From NCBI GenBank assembly GCA_029260515.1, contig JAJDDC010000063.1:118569-182568 (forward strand): a stretch of 64,000 bases of DNA. The letters run 5' to 3'. This stretch comes from Phycisphaerales bacterium. Lineage in GTDB: Bacteria > Planctomycetota > Phycisphaerae > Phycisphaerales > UBA1924. The position numbers and the translations under genes were made by a program. Below the pieces are notes generated by a model. That model was not told the DNA's origin and ran no database searches. It saw only the letters and a list, made by a program, of their open reading frames with translations. Positions 16,525 to 24,725 of the stretch are shown here, one piece after another; the stretch's first letter is position 1; every line of letters begins with the position of its first letter.

Positions 16525-17886
16525 TCACGCGTCCGGCCCGATCGGATCCGGCTCGTCGTGGTCCGGGCACGACAGATCCCGATCCGCGGGCGGCGCTGGC
16601 GGCCTCAGGAACAACGACGCGATCCCCAGGGGCACGCATGCCAGCGCGAACACGCCCAGGATCGGCACAAAGTCGTGTCCCGCCGACACGTACGCCTGGC
16701 CCGCCAGCCAGGGGCCGACGCCAGTCGCCGCGACCGATGCGAGCGAGACCGTGCCCCGGATCGCCCCGTGGTGCGTGCGTCCGAAGTACCGCGCGATCGC
16801 GGGGTTGCCCACGGCAACACCCACACCCATCGACACACCGAAGATCCCCATCCCCAGCGCCATCGTCGGCACGACCCACGCCTCGGGAACGCGCCCCGAG
16901 ACGCCCAGAAGGCACACGGCGCACGAGAGCAGCATCAGCGCCGGGCCAAGGGGCAGCAGATGTCGCGGCTTGACCCGGTCCACCAGCCACCCCAGCCCGA
17001 GCATCGAGAACCCGAACGCGATGGGCCAGGGCTGGATCGCGACCGCCGTCTGCGCCTCGGTCCCCTCGAGCCCTGCGCTGCGGAGCATCTCCTGCATGTG
17101 GAACAGCAGCGCTGTCCCGATCAGGCCCCCCGCGCACATGATGGGCACCAGGATCCAGTACGCCCGCGTCCGCATCGCCTGGGCGCGTGTGAACGCGGGG
17201 TCGTCCTTGGGTGGTTTGCCGCCGTGGACGAGGTCGTGCGTCTTGTGCTCGCCCGGGTCGCCGTCCAGGTGCTGGCCCACGTCCTCGGGCCTGTTCTTGA
17301 AGACGAGCAGCACGAAGGGCATCGTCAGCATGAGCACGAACGCCGCGAGCACCAGAGCCGCGACACGCCACCCGTGGTGCTCGATGAGCCACGCCGTCGG
17401 CGCCGGCATCAGCGCCGAGCCACCCGCGAACCCGGCGATCGCGAGGACCGAGTGGACCGTCCCGAGGCGGCGCTCGAACCACATCGCGATCGTGTGGCTC
17501 GCGAGCATGCCCAGGGAGCCCTGGCCGAGCAGGCGCATGAAGAAGAAGCAGACGGCCAGGCTCACCAGCCCGCCGACCTGGGTGAGCATCGCGACGGCGC
17601 TCGCGCACCCGCACGCGACGAAGCCGGTCACAATCCGCAGCCCGTGCCTGTCGGCCATCCTCCCGATCCAGGGCAGGGGGAACGCGGCCAGGATCGTCCC
17701 GAACGTGTACGCCCGGCTCAGCTCCTCGACGTCCAGGCCCAGCGCCGTCCGCAGCGAGTCGTTGAAGATCGACACGACGACCGTCTGCGTGGGCATCGTC
17801 GCGACCGCCATCGCGATCGCGACGCCGAGCATCACCCAGCCGTAGAAGAACGATCGTTTGGCGAGGGCGGGTTCGCTCGGACGCAT
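16525..17886 (-). CDS. MFS transporter, monocarboxylate/oxalate-formate-antiporter-like
   Basis: A 12-helix major facilitator protein of about 453 residues. The start region FFYGWVMLGVAIAMAV, the loop-2 motif GRMADRHGLRIV (A-like motif between helices 2 and 3) and NRPEDVGQHLDGD in the central loop resemble the OFA/monocarboxylate branch. Helices 1-6 and 7-12 are separated by a long charged loop (about 205-245, rich in His and Lys). Substrate is probably an organic acid, by family only. The start is taken as ATG 17886, with a TACGGT box 5 nt upstream. It sits 54 bp before fahA, consistent with supply of an organic or aromatic acid to that pathway, but this is inference. Confidence 0.8.
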   Translation of the reverse strand: MRPSEPALAKRSFFYGWVMLGVAIAMAVATMPTQTVVVSIFNDSLRTALGLDVEELSRAYTFGTILAAFPLPWIGRMADRHGLRIVTGFVACGCASAVAMLTQVGGLVSLAVCFFFMRLLGQGSLGMLASHTIAMWFERRLGTVHSVLAIAGFAGGSALMPAPTAWLIEHHGWRVAALVLAAFVLMLTMPFVLLVFKNRPEDVGQHLDGDPGEHKTHDLVHGGKPPKDDPAFTRAQAMRTRAYWILVPIMCAGGLIGTALLFHMQEMLRSAGLEGTEAQTAVAIQPWPIAFGFSMLGLGWLVDRVKPRHLLPLGPALMLLSCAVCLLGVSGRVPEAWVVPTMALGMGIFGVSMGVGVAVGNPAIARYFGRTHHGAIRGTVSLASVAATGVGPWLAGQAYVSAGHDFVPILGVFALACVPLGIASLFLRPPAPPADRDLSCPDHDEPDPIGPDA

Positions 17887-17891
17887 CGGCA

Positions 17892-17897
17892 ACCGTA
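17892..17897 (-). promoter_or_regulatory. -10-like box TACGGT, 5 nt from the start codon
   Basis: Minus-strand TACGGT ends 5 nt before ATG 17886 of the MFS gene; a possible leaderless start. Confidence 0.4.
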
Positions 17898-17926
17898 GCC
17901 CGGTCCGGGCGCCCAGGGCGTGCGTG

Positions 17927-18874
17927 CTAGAGCAGCTTCAGCGCCTGCAGGTCCGCGATGGGCTCCTCGAACGAGCACGACCCGTAGGACAACGCGAACG
18001 TCTCGCGCACCCGCGACAGCCCGATGAGGTCCACGCGCTGGCCCCGCCAGGCGCACGAGTCTTCTTCGAACGTGAACGCCCCCGGGTCGGTCTCGCCGAG
18101 CACCTCGATCGTCGTCGCTTCGTCGATCCGGTTCACACGGACCAAGGCCGCGGCCAGGAACACGTTCAGGAACCCGTGCATCACCGCCTTGGGCGCGTCG
18201 GGCTCGTAGGTGAGCGGGTGCTGCGCGCGCACGGGATGGTGGAGCCCCGCCGTCGCCTTGAACGGCACGTCCGACCTGGCGCACGCGTGGATGAACCGTG
18301 CGATCGTCTCGACGGGCGGGATCATGTGCGGTTCAACGCCCCCGCACCGGACCTTGGCGGCGCTGCTGTTGCCCGCCAGGGCCGCGATGAACCCCCGCGG
18401 GTCGCCGCTGATGATCACGTCCTGGGGGATCTCGAACGCCGGGGAGATGTCGTCGGGGATCTCGTCGAGCGCGTCGTCGATCTCGCCCGCCTCGGCGACC
18501 CGCATCTCGATCGCGTCCACGACCGCCAGGCCCGCCTCCTCCTTCGAGTGGCGCTCGCTGAACGCGTCGATCGCGTCCAGGCAGGACTCGAGCCCGCCGT
18601 CGATGATCGCGCTGACACGCCATGGCGCGATGTCGTCGGCCATCTCGCGGTACCCGCTGGTCGCGTACGTGCCGGGCATCAGGGCGGCGCCCTGCTCGCT
18701 CAGCTCGCCCAGACGCGAGACCGGGCAGATCAGGCGCCCGAGCATCTCCGCGTGCGCGCCGCGCAGGTCCCTGGCGTAGTTCTCGACGCTCGGGCCCATG
18801 GCGAGCTTCGCGGGCGGGAACAGCCCGGCGTAGTCGATCAGGCCGGCCATCAGCGTGCGCATCGTCTGTGTCAT
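17927..18874 (-). CDS. Conserved protein of unknown function (LIDYAGLFPPAKL N-terminus)
   Basis: 315 residues, no signal peptide or membrane segment. I do not recognise a named domain. The N-terminus MAGLIDYAGLFPPAKLAM is striking and looks conserved. Alternating strands and helices across the length (VSAIIDGGLES, LAVVDAIEMRV, EVIISGDP-like strands, VPFKATAGLHHPV) would fit a TIM-barrel enzyme, and FKATAGLHHP resembles a barrel strand with active-site residues. ATG 18874 is chosen over an upstream start because GGAG lies 7 nt before it. It precedes the MFS and fahA genes on the same strand, so a link to aromatic acid breakdown is possible but unproven. Confidence 0.65.
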   Translation of the reverse strand: MTQTMRTLMAGLIDYAGLFPPAKLAMGPSVENYARDLRGAHAEMLGRLICPVSRLGELSEQGAALMPGTYATSGYREMADDIAPWRVSAIIDGGLESCLDAIDAFSERHSKEEAGLAVVDAIEMRVAEAGEIDDALDEIPDDISPAFEIPQDVIISGDPRGFIAALAGNSSAAKVRCGGVEPHMIPPVETIARFIHACARSDVPFKATAGLHHPVRAQHPLTYEPDAPKAVMHGFLNVFLAAALVRVNRIDEATTIEVLGETDPGAFTFEEDSCAWRGQRVDLIGLSRVRETFALSYGSCSFEEPIADLQALKLL

Positions 18875-18920
18875 CGCAACTCCGCCCCGCCGTGTGTGCA
18901 CGATCAACGTCGCCAACCGG

Positions 18921-20507
18921 TTACTTCGCCAGACGCGCGATCAGCCTCCACGCGTCGTGGTTCGAGAGCGTATGCCCCGCCTGCGCGTTGAATCGCTCGA
19001 CGAGCGCGTCGAACTCGGGCGCGTACACGAGCCGGTCCCTCGCTCCCAACGAGCCTGCCGCCTCGATCACCATCCGCGTCAGCAGCGCCTCGTCCTCGCT
19101 CGAGATCTTGGGGACCGAGACCTCGGCCCGCCCCATCCGCGGCAACCTGCCCGCCTTCCGGAGGTTGTGCAGGCGGTGGAACGCGTCACGCCGCGAGGGC
19201 GCCCGCTCGCCCAACGCCCGAACCAGATCCGCGTGCACACCCTCGAACTCGCTCGTGTAGGGCAGCGCGTCGAGCGTCCGCCCGGCCCGCTCGTACGCCG
19301 CGACCAGCGCCTCGTCGGCGCCGGCGTGCGCACCCCCCGACCCGCCGGTCTCGAAGAGGGCGCCCTGCGACCCGCCGACGCCCGCCGCGGGCGGGTGGTC
19401 ACCCTCGATCAGCAGCGCCTCCCACGCGTCCATCGCCTCGTCGGCCTCGCGAGACGGGTCGAGGAAATCGTGCATGCACCGCTCGAACATCGCGTGACGA
19501 CGCGTGCACGACAGGTCCCCAGGCGCGTGCCCGACCGGGACGACAAACCGCCACTTCTGGCCCGGCGAGGTCGCCAACGCGTTGAACACCGCCGCCGCCG
19601 TCGGCGCGGGCACCACCTCGTCGTGCATCGCCAGCTTGCACAGCGTCGGCGTCCGCACCCGCCCGGCGTGCACGACCGTGTCGGTCATCTGCAGGCGCTC
19701 GAGCAGCTCGTCGCGGCGCCCCTCGTTCGCGTCGAGCACCCGCGAGATCTCGGCGCCCGTGCCCGCCGGCTCGTGCTCCAGACGCCAGGCCCAGTCGCCC
19801 AGCGTGGGCGTCCCGACGACGAGACGATCGATCACCTGCTCACGCGCCAGACGCCCCGAGAGCTGGGCCGCGGCCATCACCGCCAACGCCCCGCCCAGCG
19901 ATTCGCCCACCAGGTACAGCGGGCGTTTGCTCGCCAGCGGGCGCGTGGGCTCGCCGTTCTCGTCGCCCGCCAGGCGGTTACGCATCACGCGGCACGCGTT
20001 GGCCGCGTCCGCGACCGCCTGGGGCAGCACCCAGCCCATCATCGAGTCGGGCCCGCGCTCGACGCAGTCGAAGCCGCGCGTGATCCAGCCGAGCCTGTGT
20101 TCGTCGGGCGTGGTCAGGTCGCCCGTCGTGGAGGTCGAGCCCGGATACCCGCGGACACGCACCAGCAGCACATCCAGGCCCTTCTCGCTGGCCCAGCGCC
20201 ACCTGATCGCGTCGCGCTCGAGCGGACGCGGGTCGCTGTACCCGTGCAGCACAACCACCCCGCCTCGAGCTCCGCCCCCGCCCTCCGCCTCGACGAGCCG
20301 GCATCCGATCCTCGCGCCGCCCATGCTCGTGAACATGTGCGTGACGCCCGTGTTGTCCTCGTCGTCCGCGGGCACGAGCTTCGGGCGCTCACGGACCAAC
20401 TCGCGGAACCACCACCCCCAAAATACAGAATGGTCCGGCGCAGGCGTCGTGTCGCCCACACGCGACAGGTGGCGCACGCCGGTGCTGAGCGTCCGGTCCT
20501 GGCTCAT
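18921..20507 (-). CDS. Large alpha/beta-hydrolase, acetyl-esterase-like
   Basis: A 528-residue serine hydrolase. The core (about residues 40-330) shows the oxyanion strand VVVLHGYSDPRPL, the nucleophile elbow LVGESLGGALAVMAA (GESLGG), MHDEVVPAPTAAAVF for the acid region, and VPVGHAPGD for the catalytic His. The last 180 residues are a separate helical region (SEDEALLTRMVIEAAG onwards) with no recognised fold. WFRELVRERPKLVP near the start resembles acetyl-xylan-esterase-like planctomycete proteins. No signal peptide. It starts 16 bp after the PD40 gene's stop and is probably in one operon with it. Substrate unknown. Confidence 0.75.
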   Translation of the reverse strand: MSQDRTLSTGVRHLSRVGDTTPAPDHSVFWGWWFRELVRERPKLVPADDEDNTGVTHMFTSMGGARIGCRLVEAEGGGGARGGVVVLHGYSDPRPLERDAIRWRWASEKGLDVLLVRVRGYPGSTSTTGDLTTPDEHRLGWITRGFDCVERGPDSMMGWVLPQAVADAANACRVMRNRLAGDENGEPTRPLASKRPLYLVGESLGGALAVMAAAQLSGRLAREQVIDRLVVGTPTLGDWAWRLEHEPAGTGAEISRVLDANEGRRDELLERLQMTDTVVHAGRVRTPTLCKLAMHDEVVPAPTAAAVFNALATSPGQKWRFVVPVGHAPGDLSCTRRHAMFERCMHDFLDPSREADEAMDAWEALLIEGDHPPAAGVGGSQGALFETGGSGGAHAGADEALVAAYERAGRTLDALPYTSEFEGVHADLVRALGERAPSRRDAFHRLHNLRKAGRLPRMGRAEVSVPKISSEDEALLTRMVIEAAGSLGARDRLVYAPEFDALVERFNAQAGHTLSNHDAWRLIARLAK

Positions 20508-20523
20508 TGCTCGCCCTGTGTCC

Positions 20524-21795
20524 TCACTGCCCGCCCGCCGAGGCGCCCGCGCCGCCGCCCATCCCGTTGCGCCGCTCGGCCGCCCGGCGCATCGCCGCAT
20601 CGAACATCGCGCCCCGCAGCGCCGCCAAGTCCACACGCGCCGCCCACACCTGGCTCGACGGGATGAACGCGTCCGGGTCCGTCCCCTCGGGCGCCCGCTG
20701 GCTCGTCCACATCATCGAGGCGCCGTCCGGGCTGAACACGGGCAGCCCGTCGAACCCCGCGGCCTTTGTCACACGCACGCTTACCCGGTCCGCCGCCTCG
20801 CGACCCGCGTCGGGGGACGTGTCGATCGCGTAGACCTCGTAGTTGAAGTGCCCCAGGCGGCTGGTCGCGAAGACCGCGACCTCCGCCTCCGGGTGAAAGA
20901 ACGGCGCCCAGCTCACGTGCTCGTCGTTGGTCAGGCGGATCTCCCGCTCGACCCCGGTGATCCGCCCCTCGTCGTCGAACGCCAGCACCGCCTCATACAG
21001 CTGCAGCAGGCTGTCGGCGTTGCGGTCCGACCGGTAGATGATCCGCGTCCCGTCTGGCGAGAAGAACGGCCCGCCGTCGTACCCGGGCGCATCGACGAGC
21101 ACCGTGTGCTCGCCCGTCGTCGTGTCGTACACCCACAGGTCGCCGTCGGGCGCCTCGCCCTCCTCGGGCGGCTCGGCGTGCGTGTACAGGATCCAACGCC
21201 CGTCGCTCGACCACGAGCCCTCCGCGTCGTACCCGTCGCGCTCGAACACGGGCTGTGCCTCGGGCACATCGCCCGACGCCAGGTCGCTCGGCAGACGCGT
21301 GCTCACGACCTCCATCTCCCGGGGGAACTGCCACGCGTACCGGCTCGTCCCCCGCTGATACCCCGGCGCGTCCTCGACCACCGGGGGCGTAACCGTCGAG
21401 CCGAACAGCACGAGCGTCGGATCGGTCGGGTGGAACCACCCGCACGTGTTGGCCGACCCCGGCTCGGAAACCGGGGTGATGTTCGCGAGCCCTTCGATCG
21501 CGCCGTCGCCGCTCGTGCGCACGTCCGCGACGTACATCGTGTAGTTCGGGCTGGGCTTCTCGTCCTCGGGCGGGTGCTCGATCGCCTGGAAGATGACGCG
21601 GGCGCCGTCGGGCGAGAAGTACGCCTCACCTGCCTTGAGGAATCGCTCGGGATCGGTCAGGCGCACGTGCCCAGACAGGATCGGCGACTCGCCCCGCGTC
21701 CACCCGACATGCCCGACCGCGTCCGTCTCGGGCTCGCCGCCCAGCGCCAGCCCGACCAGCGACACACACACGCAACCCATCGTCGTCAACAGCAC
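20524..21795 (-). CDS. Exported PD40/TolB-like beta-propeller protein
   Basis: 423 residues starting at GTG 21795, with GGAGGG 5 nt upstream and a short hydrophobic leader (MGCVCVSLVGLALGGE). Repeated propeller blades carry the PD40 signature xxSPDGxxIxF: AYFSPDGARVIFQA, GSWSSDGRWILYTH, PFFSPDGTRIIYRSD, PVFSPDGASMMWTSQ. At least four to six blades are visible, enough for a full propeller. TolB-like propellers bind peptides or glycans outside the cytoplasm. The C-terminal tail is helical and Gly-rich. Coupled by a 16-bp gap to the following alpha/beta hydrolase. Confidence 0.85.
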   Translation of the reverse strand: MLLTTMGCVCVSLVGLALGGEPETDAVGHVGWTRGESPILSGHVRLTDPERFLKAGEAYFSPDGARVIFQAIEHPPEDEKPSPNYTMYVADVRTSGDGAIEGLANITPVSEPGSANTCGWFHPTDPTLVLFGSTVTPPVVEDAPGYQRGTSRYAWQFPREMEVVSTRLPSDLASGDVPEAQPVFERDGYDAEGSWSSDGRWILYTHAEPPEEGEAPDGDLWVYDTTTGEHTVLVDAPGYDGGPFFSPDGTRIIYRSDRNADSLLQLYEAVLAFDDEGRITGVEREIRLTNDEHVSWAPFFHPEAEVAVFATSRLGHFNYEVYAIDTSPDAGREAADRVSVRVTKAAGFDGLPVFSPDGASMMWTSQRAPEGTDPDAFIPSSQVWAARVDLAALRGAMFDAAMRRAAERRNGMGGGAGASAGGQ

Positions 21796-21887
21796 GTCTA
21801 CCCTCCGGTTCGGGCCCCCGCCGTCGTCGCGGCGCAGCCGGGCAAGCCTAGCCGCCGCCCCTCCCCCCGACCCCTCCGCACGCCCCC

Positions 21888-22556
21888 ATGCCCGAGCCCG
21901 CGTCCATCCTCGACCAGACCCGCGTCGTGCACGCCGCCGACCGCTTCGTCGTCGTGGACAAGCCCGCCGGCGTCCGGTCCGTGCCGGGCAACGGGCCCGA
22001 GGGGCGTGTGTGCGTCGAGGCGTGGGTCCGCGCCCGCTTCCCCCTGGCCGACGGCCCCCTGACCGTCCACCGCCTGGACATGGCGACCAGCGGCCTGATG
22101 GTCTACGCCCTGGACCGCGACGCCCAGGCCGCCCTCTCGCTCCAGTTCATGAAACGGCGCGTCGCCAAGGCCTACACCGCGATCGTGGACGGCGTGCCCG
22201 CGGGCGCCTCGGGCGTCGTCGAGCTGCCCCTGCGCGTCGATTGGCCCAACCGCCCACGCCAGATCGTGGACCACGACCTCGGCAAGCGGGCGCGGACCGA
22301 GTGGCGCACGCTGGGCGTCGAGCAGCACGACGGGCGCCCGTGCGCGCGCCTGGAGATGGTCCCGATCACGGGGCGCTCGCACCAGCTCCGCGTGCACGCC
22401 GCCCACGCCGACGGGCTCGCGTGCCCCATCCTCGGCGACACGCTCTACGCCGACCCGGCGCCCGCCCCCCGACTCTTGCTCCACGCGACGTCACTCGCGT
22501 TCAACGATCCCGCCACAGACGAGCGGGTCGAGATCACGTCAGACGCGCCGTTCTAG
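21888..22556 (+). CDS. RluA-family RNA pseudouridine synthase
   Basis: A 222-residue enzyme that isomerises uridine to pseudouridine in rRNA or tRNA. The catalytic motif HRLDMATSGLMVYA contains the nucleophilic Asp. Other family blocks are VVVDKPAGVRSVPGN near the N-terminus, KRRVAKAYTAIVDG, and TGRSHQLRVHAAHADG. There is no S4 domain, so it is the short RluA/RsuA-like form. The target uridine cannot be predicted. It is divergent from the PD40 gene and has no strong ribosome site upstream of ATG 21888. Confidence 0.9.
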   Translation: MPEPASILDQTRVVHAADRFVVVDKPAGVRSVPGNGPEGRVCVEAWVRARFPLADGPLTVHRLDMATSGLMVYALDRDAQAALSLQFMKRRVAKAYTAIVDGVPAGASGVVELPLRVDWPNRPRQIVDHDLGKRARTEWRTLGVEQHDGRPCARLEMVPITGRSHQLRVHAAHADGLACPILGDTLYADPAPAPRLLLHATSLAFNDPATDERVEITSDAPF

Positions 22557-22611
22557 ACACAGGGCAGACTGAATCCACCAAATAGGCGCCGAGATCAAGT
22601 CCCCTTGACGA

Positions 22612-23115
22612 TCACAAGTGCTTGATCCGGCGCTCGGCGTGCCCGTCCCAGTTCAGGCCCGCCGCGATCGTCAGGCGGTCCAGCGCCCGCGCGTCGGCGT
22701 CGGTGAAGCTGGCCCGCTCGTGCGAGTCCAGGTCCAGCACGCCCCAGCACACGCCTTCCGAATCGAACATGGGCACGACGACCTCGGACAGGTCTCTGGG
22801 GTCGCACCGGATGACCTTGTCGCCCATGACGCCCAGGTCCGCCGCGACGATGGGCGCCTTGTCGAGCCACGACCGGCCGCACAGCCCGTTGAGCGCGATG
22901 GGCGAGCAGGCGGGCGAGTCGCGGCACGGGCCGAGGATCATCTGATCGTCGCCCGGGCCCGCGGTGTAGAACCCGACCCACGACACGCCCTTGTCGGACA
23001 GATGGCGCCACAGCGCGTCCGCGACGACCTCCATACGGTTGGCGCGCAGGCCCGTCACGCCGGACAGCGAACGCGAGATCGCGCCGTAGTCCCGTCTGTA
23101 TCGCGTGAACGCCAT
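22612..23115 (-). CDS. GAF-domain protein, free methionine-(R)-sulfoxide reductase-like
   Basis: A 167-residue single GAF domain. It keeps the three cysteines seen in free methionine-R-sulfoxide reductases: PACSPI, GLCGRS and IRCDPRDLSEVVVPM, followed by CWGVLDLDSHERASFTDAD. If active, it reduces free Met-R-SO using these thiols and thioredoxin. The context around the cysteines (GPCRDSPACS rather than GPFQGKPACT) differs somewhat, so it may have drifted. Located just upstream of rpsR on the minus strand, reading away from it. Confidence 0.7.
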   Translation of the reverse strand: MAFTRYRRDYGAISRSLSGVTGLRANRMEVVADALWRHLSDKGVSWVGFYTAGPGDDQMILGPCRDSPACSPIALNGLCGRSWLDKAPIVAADLGVMGDKVIRCDPRDLSEVVVPMFDSEGVCWGVLDLDSHERASFTDADARALDRLTIAAGLNWDGHAERRIKHL

Positions 23116-23155
23116 GCGTGTGTACGCCGTGGGGGCGCCCGCTCGGGCGCGGGGC

Positions 23156-23398
23156 TCAGAGCGTCGCTGAGGTGAACGGCAGCAGACCCATGAACCGGGC
23201 CCGCTTGACCGCCTGCGCGACCATGCGCTGCTGGCGGGCGTTGGTGCCCAGGCGCTTGCGCCCGTAGATCTTGCCGTTGGGCGTCATCATGCGCCGGAGG
23301 CCCTCGACGTCCTTCCAGTCCACGTACTCGATGCCCTTGCCGGACTTGATCGTGGTCTTGGTCGGCCCGCCGGGCCCGAATCTGTTGAAGCGGCTCAT
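23156..23398 (-). CDS. rpsR: 30S ribosomal protein S18
   Basis: 80 residues of ribosomal protein S18, which binds 16S rRNA with S6 on the platform. IEYVDWKDVEGLRRMM, NGKIYGRKRLGTNARQQR and AVKRARFMGLLPF match the family. No cysteine is present, so this is the zinc-free form. The start ATG 23398 excludes an in-frame upstream extension. The usual rpsF-ssb-rplI neighbours are absent, so the gene stands alone or is a second copy. Confidence 0.9.
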   Translation of the reverse strand: MSRFNRFGPGGPTKTTIKSGKGIEYVDWKDVEGLRRMMTPNGKIYGRKRLGTNARQQRMVAQAVKRARFMGLLPFTSATL

Positions 23399-23502
23399 AT
23401 CGTGTGGACTCCGTCTCGGTCTCGCGGCCGGCCCCGTGCCCCACATAGGGCGCCGCGGTCGGCGACGGATGAGTCATACCCCCGCTGCCGGGGGCTCAAA
23501 AT

Positions 23503-24090
23503 CTAGGCTTCGTCGTCGCCCGGATCGACCCGATCACGGCCCCGGGGCTCCCAGCGGGCGTCCGAGCGGGTCTCCATCGGGTGGTCCAGTCCCAGCACGC
23601 CCGATCCACGCCAGGCGACGACCAGCGCCATCGCCAGCAGGACCACATCCCGGGCGACGTGGCACCAGCCCATCCCGCCCGAGCACGGCCAGTCGTACTC
23701 GCCGAAGCACCCGCACTCGACCTCCATCCCCCGGAAGATGACCGAGAGGATGGCGGCGGTGAACACGAGCAACTGCAAGGCGAGCAGCGTCGCCGCGGCC
23801 CGGGTCCACAGGCCCAGGATCAGCAGCACGCCGCAGATCGCCTCGCCCCACGGGATCCCGAACGCGAGCACCTTGATCACGTGCTCGCCGCCATCGACGG
23901 GGATGATCTTGAACGCCTTGATCGACTCGGCGAACGCCTGGACCGGGCTCTCGATGATCGAGTCGGTCAGCGGCTTGCTGAACAGCTTGATCCACGCCGC
24001 GAATAGGAACAGCGCGCCCAGGAACAGGCGCAGGGGAAGGAGCAGGACGATCGACTCGATAATGCGCAGCGCGCTCACGGGCTTGGTCAT
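23503..24090 (-). CDS. MauE/DoxX-family membrane redox protein
   Basis: A 195-residue four-helix integral membrane protein. Helices are visible at about 13-35, 75-95, 100-125 and 140-160. After helix three it carries EVECGCFGEY, the CxCFG signature of MauE-type DoxX proteins, plus Cys residues in DWPCSGGMGWCHVAR. MauE proteins are thought to support disulfide or thiol chemistry across the membrane. The start ATG overlaps the stop of the rhodanese gene by four bases (ATGA). This coupling ties it to that gene and the two DUF1573 genes in a likely minus-strand operon. Confidence 0.85.
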   Translation of the reverse strand: MTKPVSALRIIESIVLLLPLRLFLGALFLFAAWIKLFSKPLTDSIIESPVQAFAESIKAFKIIPVDGGEHVIKVLAFGIPWGEAICGVLLILGLWTRAAATLLALQLLVFTAAILSVIFRGMEVECGCFGEYDWPCSGGMGWCHVARDVVLLAMALVVAWRGSGVLGLDHPMETRSDARWEPRGRDRVDPGDDEA

Positions 24091-24725
24091 TCCGAGACCT
24101 CCCGCGGCGGGCCCGCCTCTGTGTCAAAGCCCGCGCCCGCCCAGTCGTCGTACCCGTCGCGCATGATCAGCAGGTTCGTGAACAACGCCTCCTCGAGGCG
24201 GACCGCGACGTTTTCAGACGCGTCGCAGTCACCGCCCACGCAGTAGATCACGACAGGGCCGGCGTAGCCTCCGGCCCACTTCTGGATCTCGAAGATCATC
24301 GCGGCCGACACCTCGCTGGCGGGCATCCAGTACGCGTCCTGGATGTGCCCCTCCTCGTACTGGTGCAGGGGGCGGGCGTCGATGAAGACCGCGAGCCCCT
24401 CGTCCCAGAGCGCCTTCGCCCTGGCGAGGTCGATGAGCGGGTAGTCGGAGTCGGCGTGCGTCCCGAAGTCCGTCGTCGCCGGGGTGTGGGTGGAGCCGGT
24501 CGCGTCGCCGATGACGACCTGCCCGCCGTCGCCCGCATCGGGGGTGGGCGCCTGATCCGTGGCGCCGCCGCCGGTGCTCGGTTCTTGGGCCGAGGTCTCG
24601 GGCGCCGGCGCTCGCTGCCCGCCCGCGAGCCTGACGGGCACGAAGACCGAGTGCGCACCGCCGAGCACGACCGCGACGCCCCCGATCGCCAACGCGCCGA
24701 CGACCGCCCCGGTGGCCTTACCCAT
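24087..24725 (-). CDS. Membrane-anchored rhodanese-domain protein
   Basis: A 212-residue protein. An N-terminal hydrophobic segment (about 5-32) is followed by a Pro/Thr/Gly-rich linker (about 35-85) and a rhodanese domain (about 90-205). The domain has FIDARPLHQYEEGHIQDAYWMP and the active loop VIYCVGGDCDAS with the persulfide Cys. The anchor places the domain outside the cytoplasm, where it would carry sulfane sulfur or act as a binding module. The start overlaps the end of the upstream DUF1573 gene by about eight bases and the stop overlaps the MauE gene by four, so three genes are tightly coupled. Confidence 0.88.
   Translation of the reverse strand: MGKATGAVVGALAIGGVAVVLGGAHSVFVPVRLAGGQRAPAPETSAQEPSTGGGATDQAPTPDAGDGGQVVIGDATGSTHTPATTDFGTHADSDYPLIDLARAKALWDEGLAVFIDARPLHQYEEGHIQDAYWMPASEVSAAMIFEIQKWAGGYAGPVVIYCVGGDCDASENVAVRLEEALFTNLLIMRDGYDDWAGAGFDTEAGPPREVSE

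Noticed and set aside
19504..22062. An 852-codon plus-strand open frame opposite the hydrolase and propeller genes
   Set aside because: Low-complexity Arg/Pro shadow; both real genes on the minus strand carry clear motifs.
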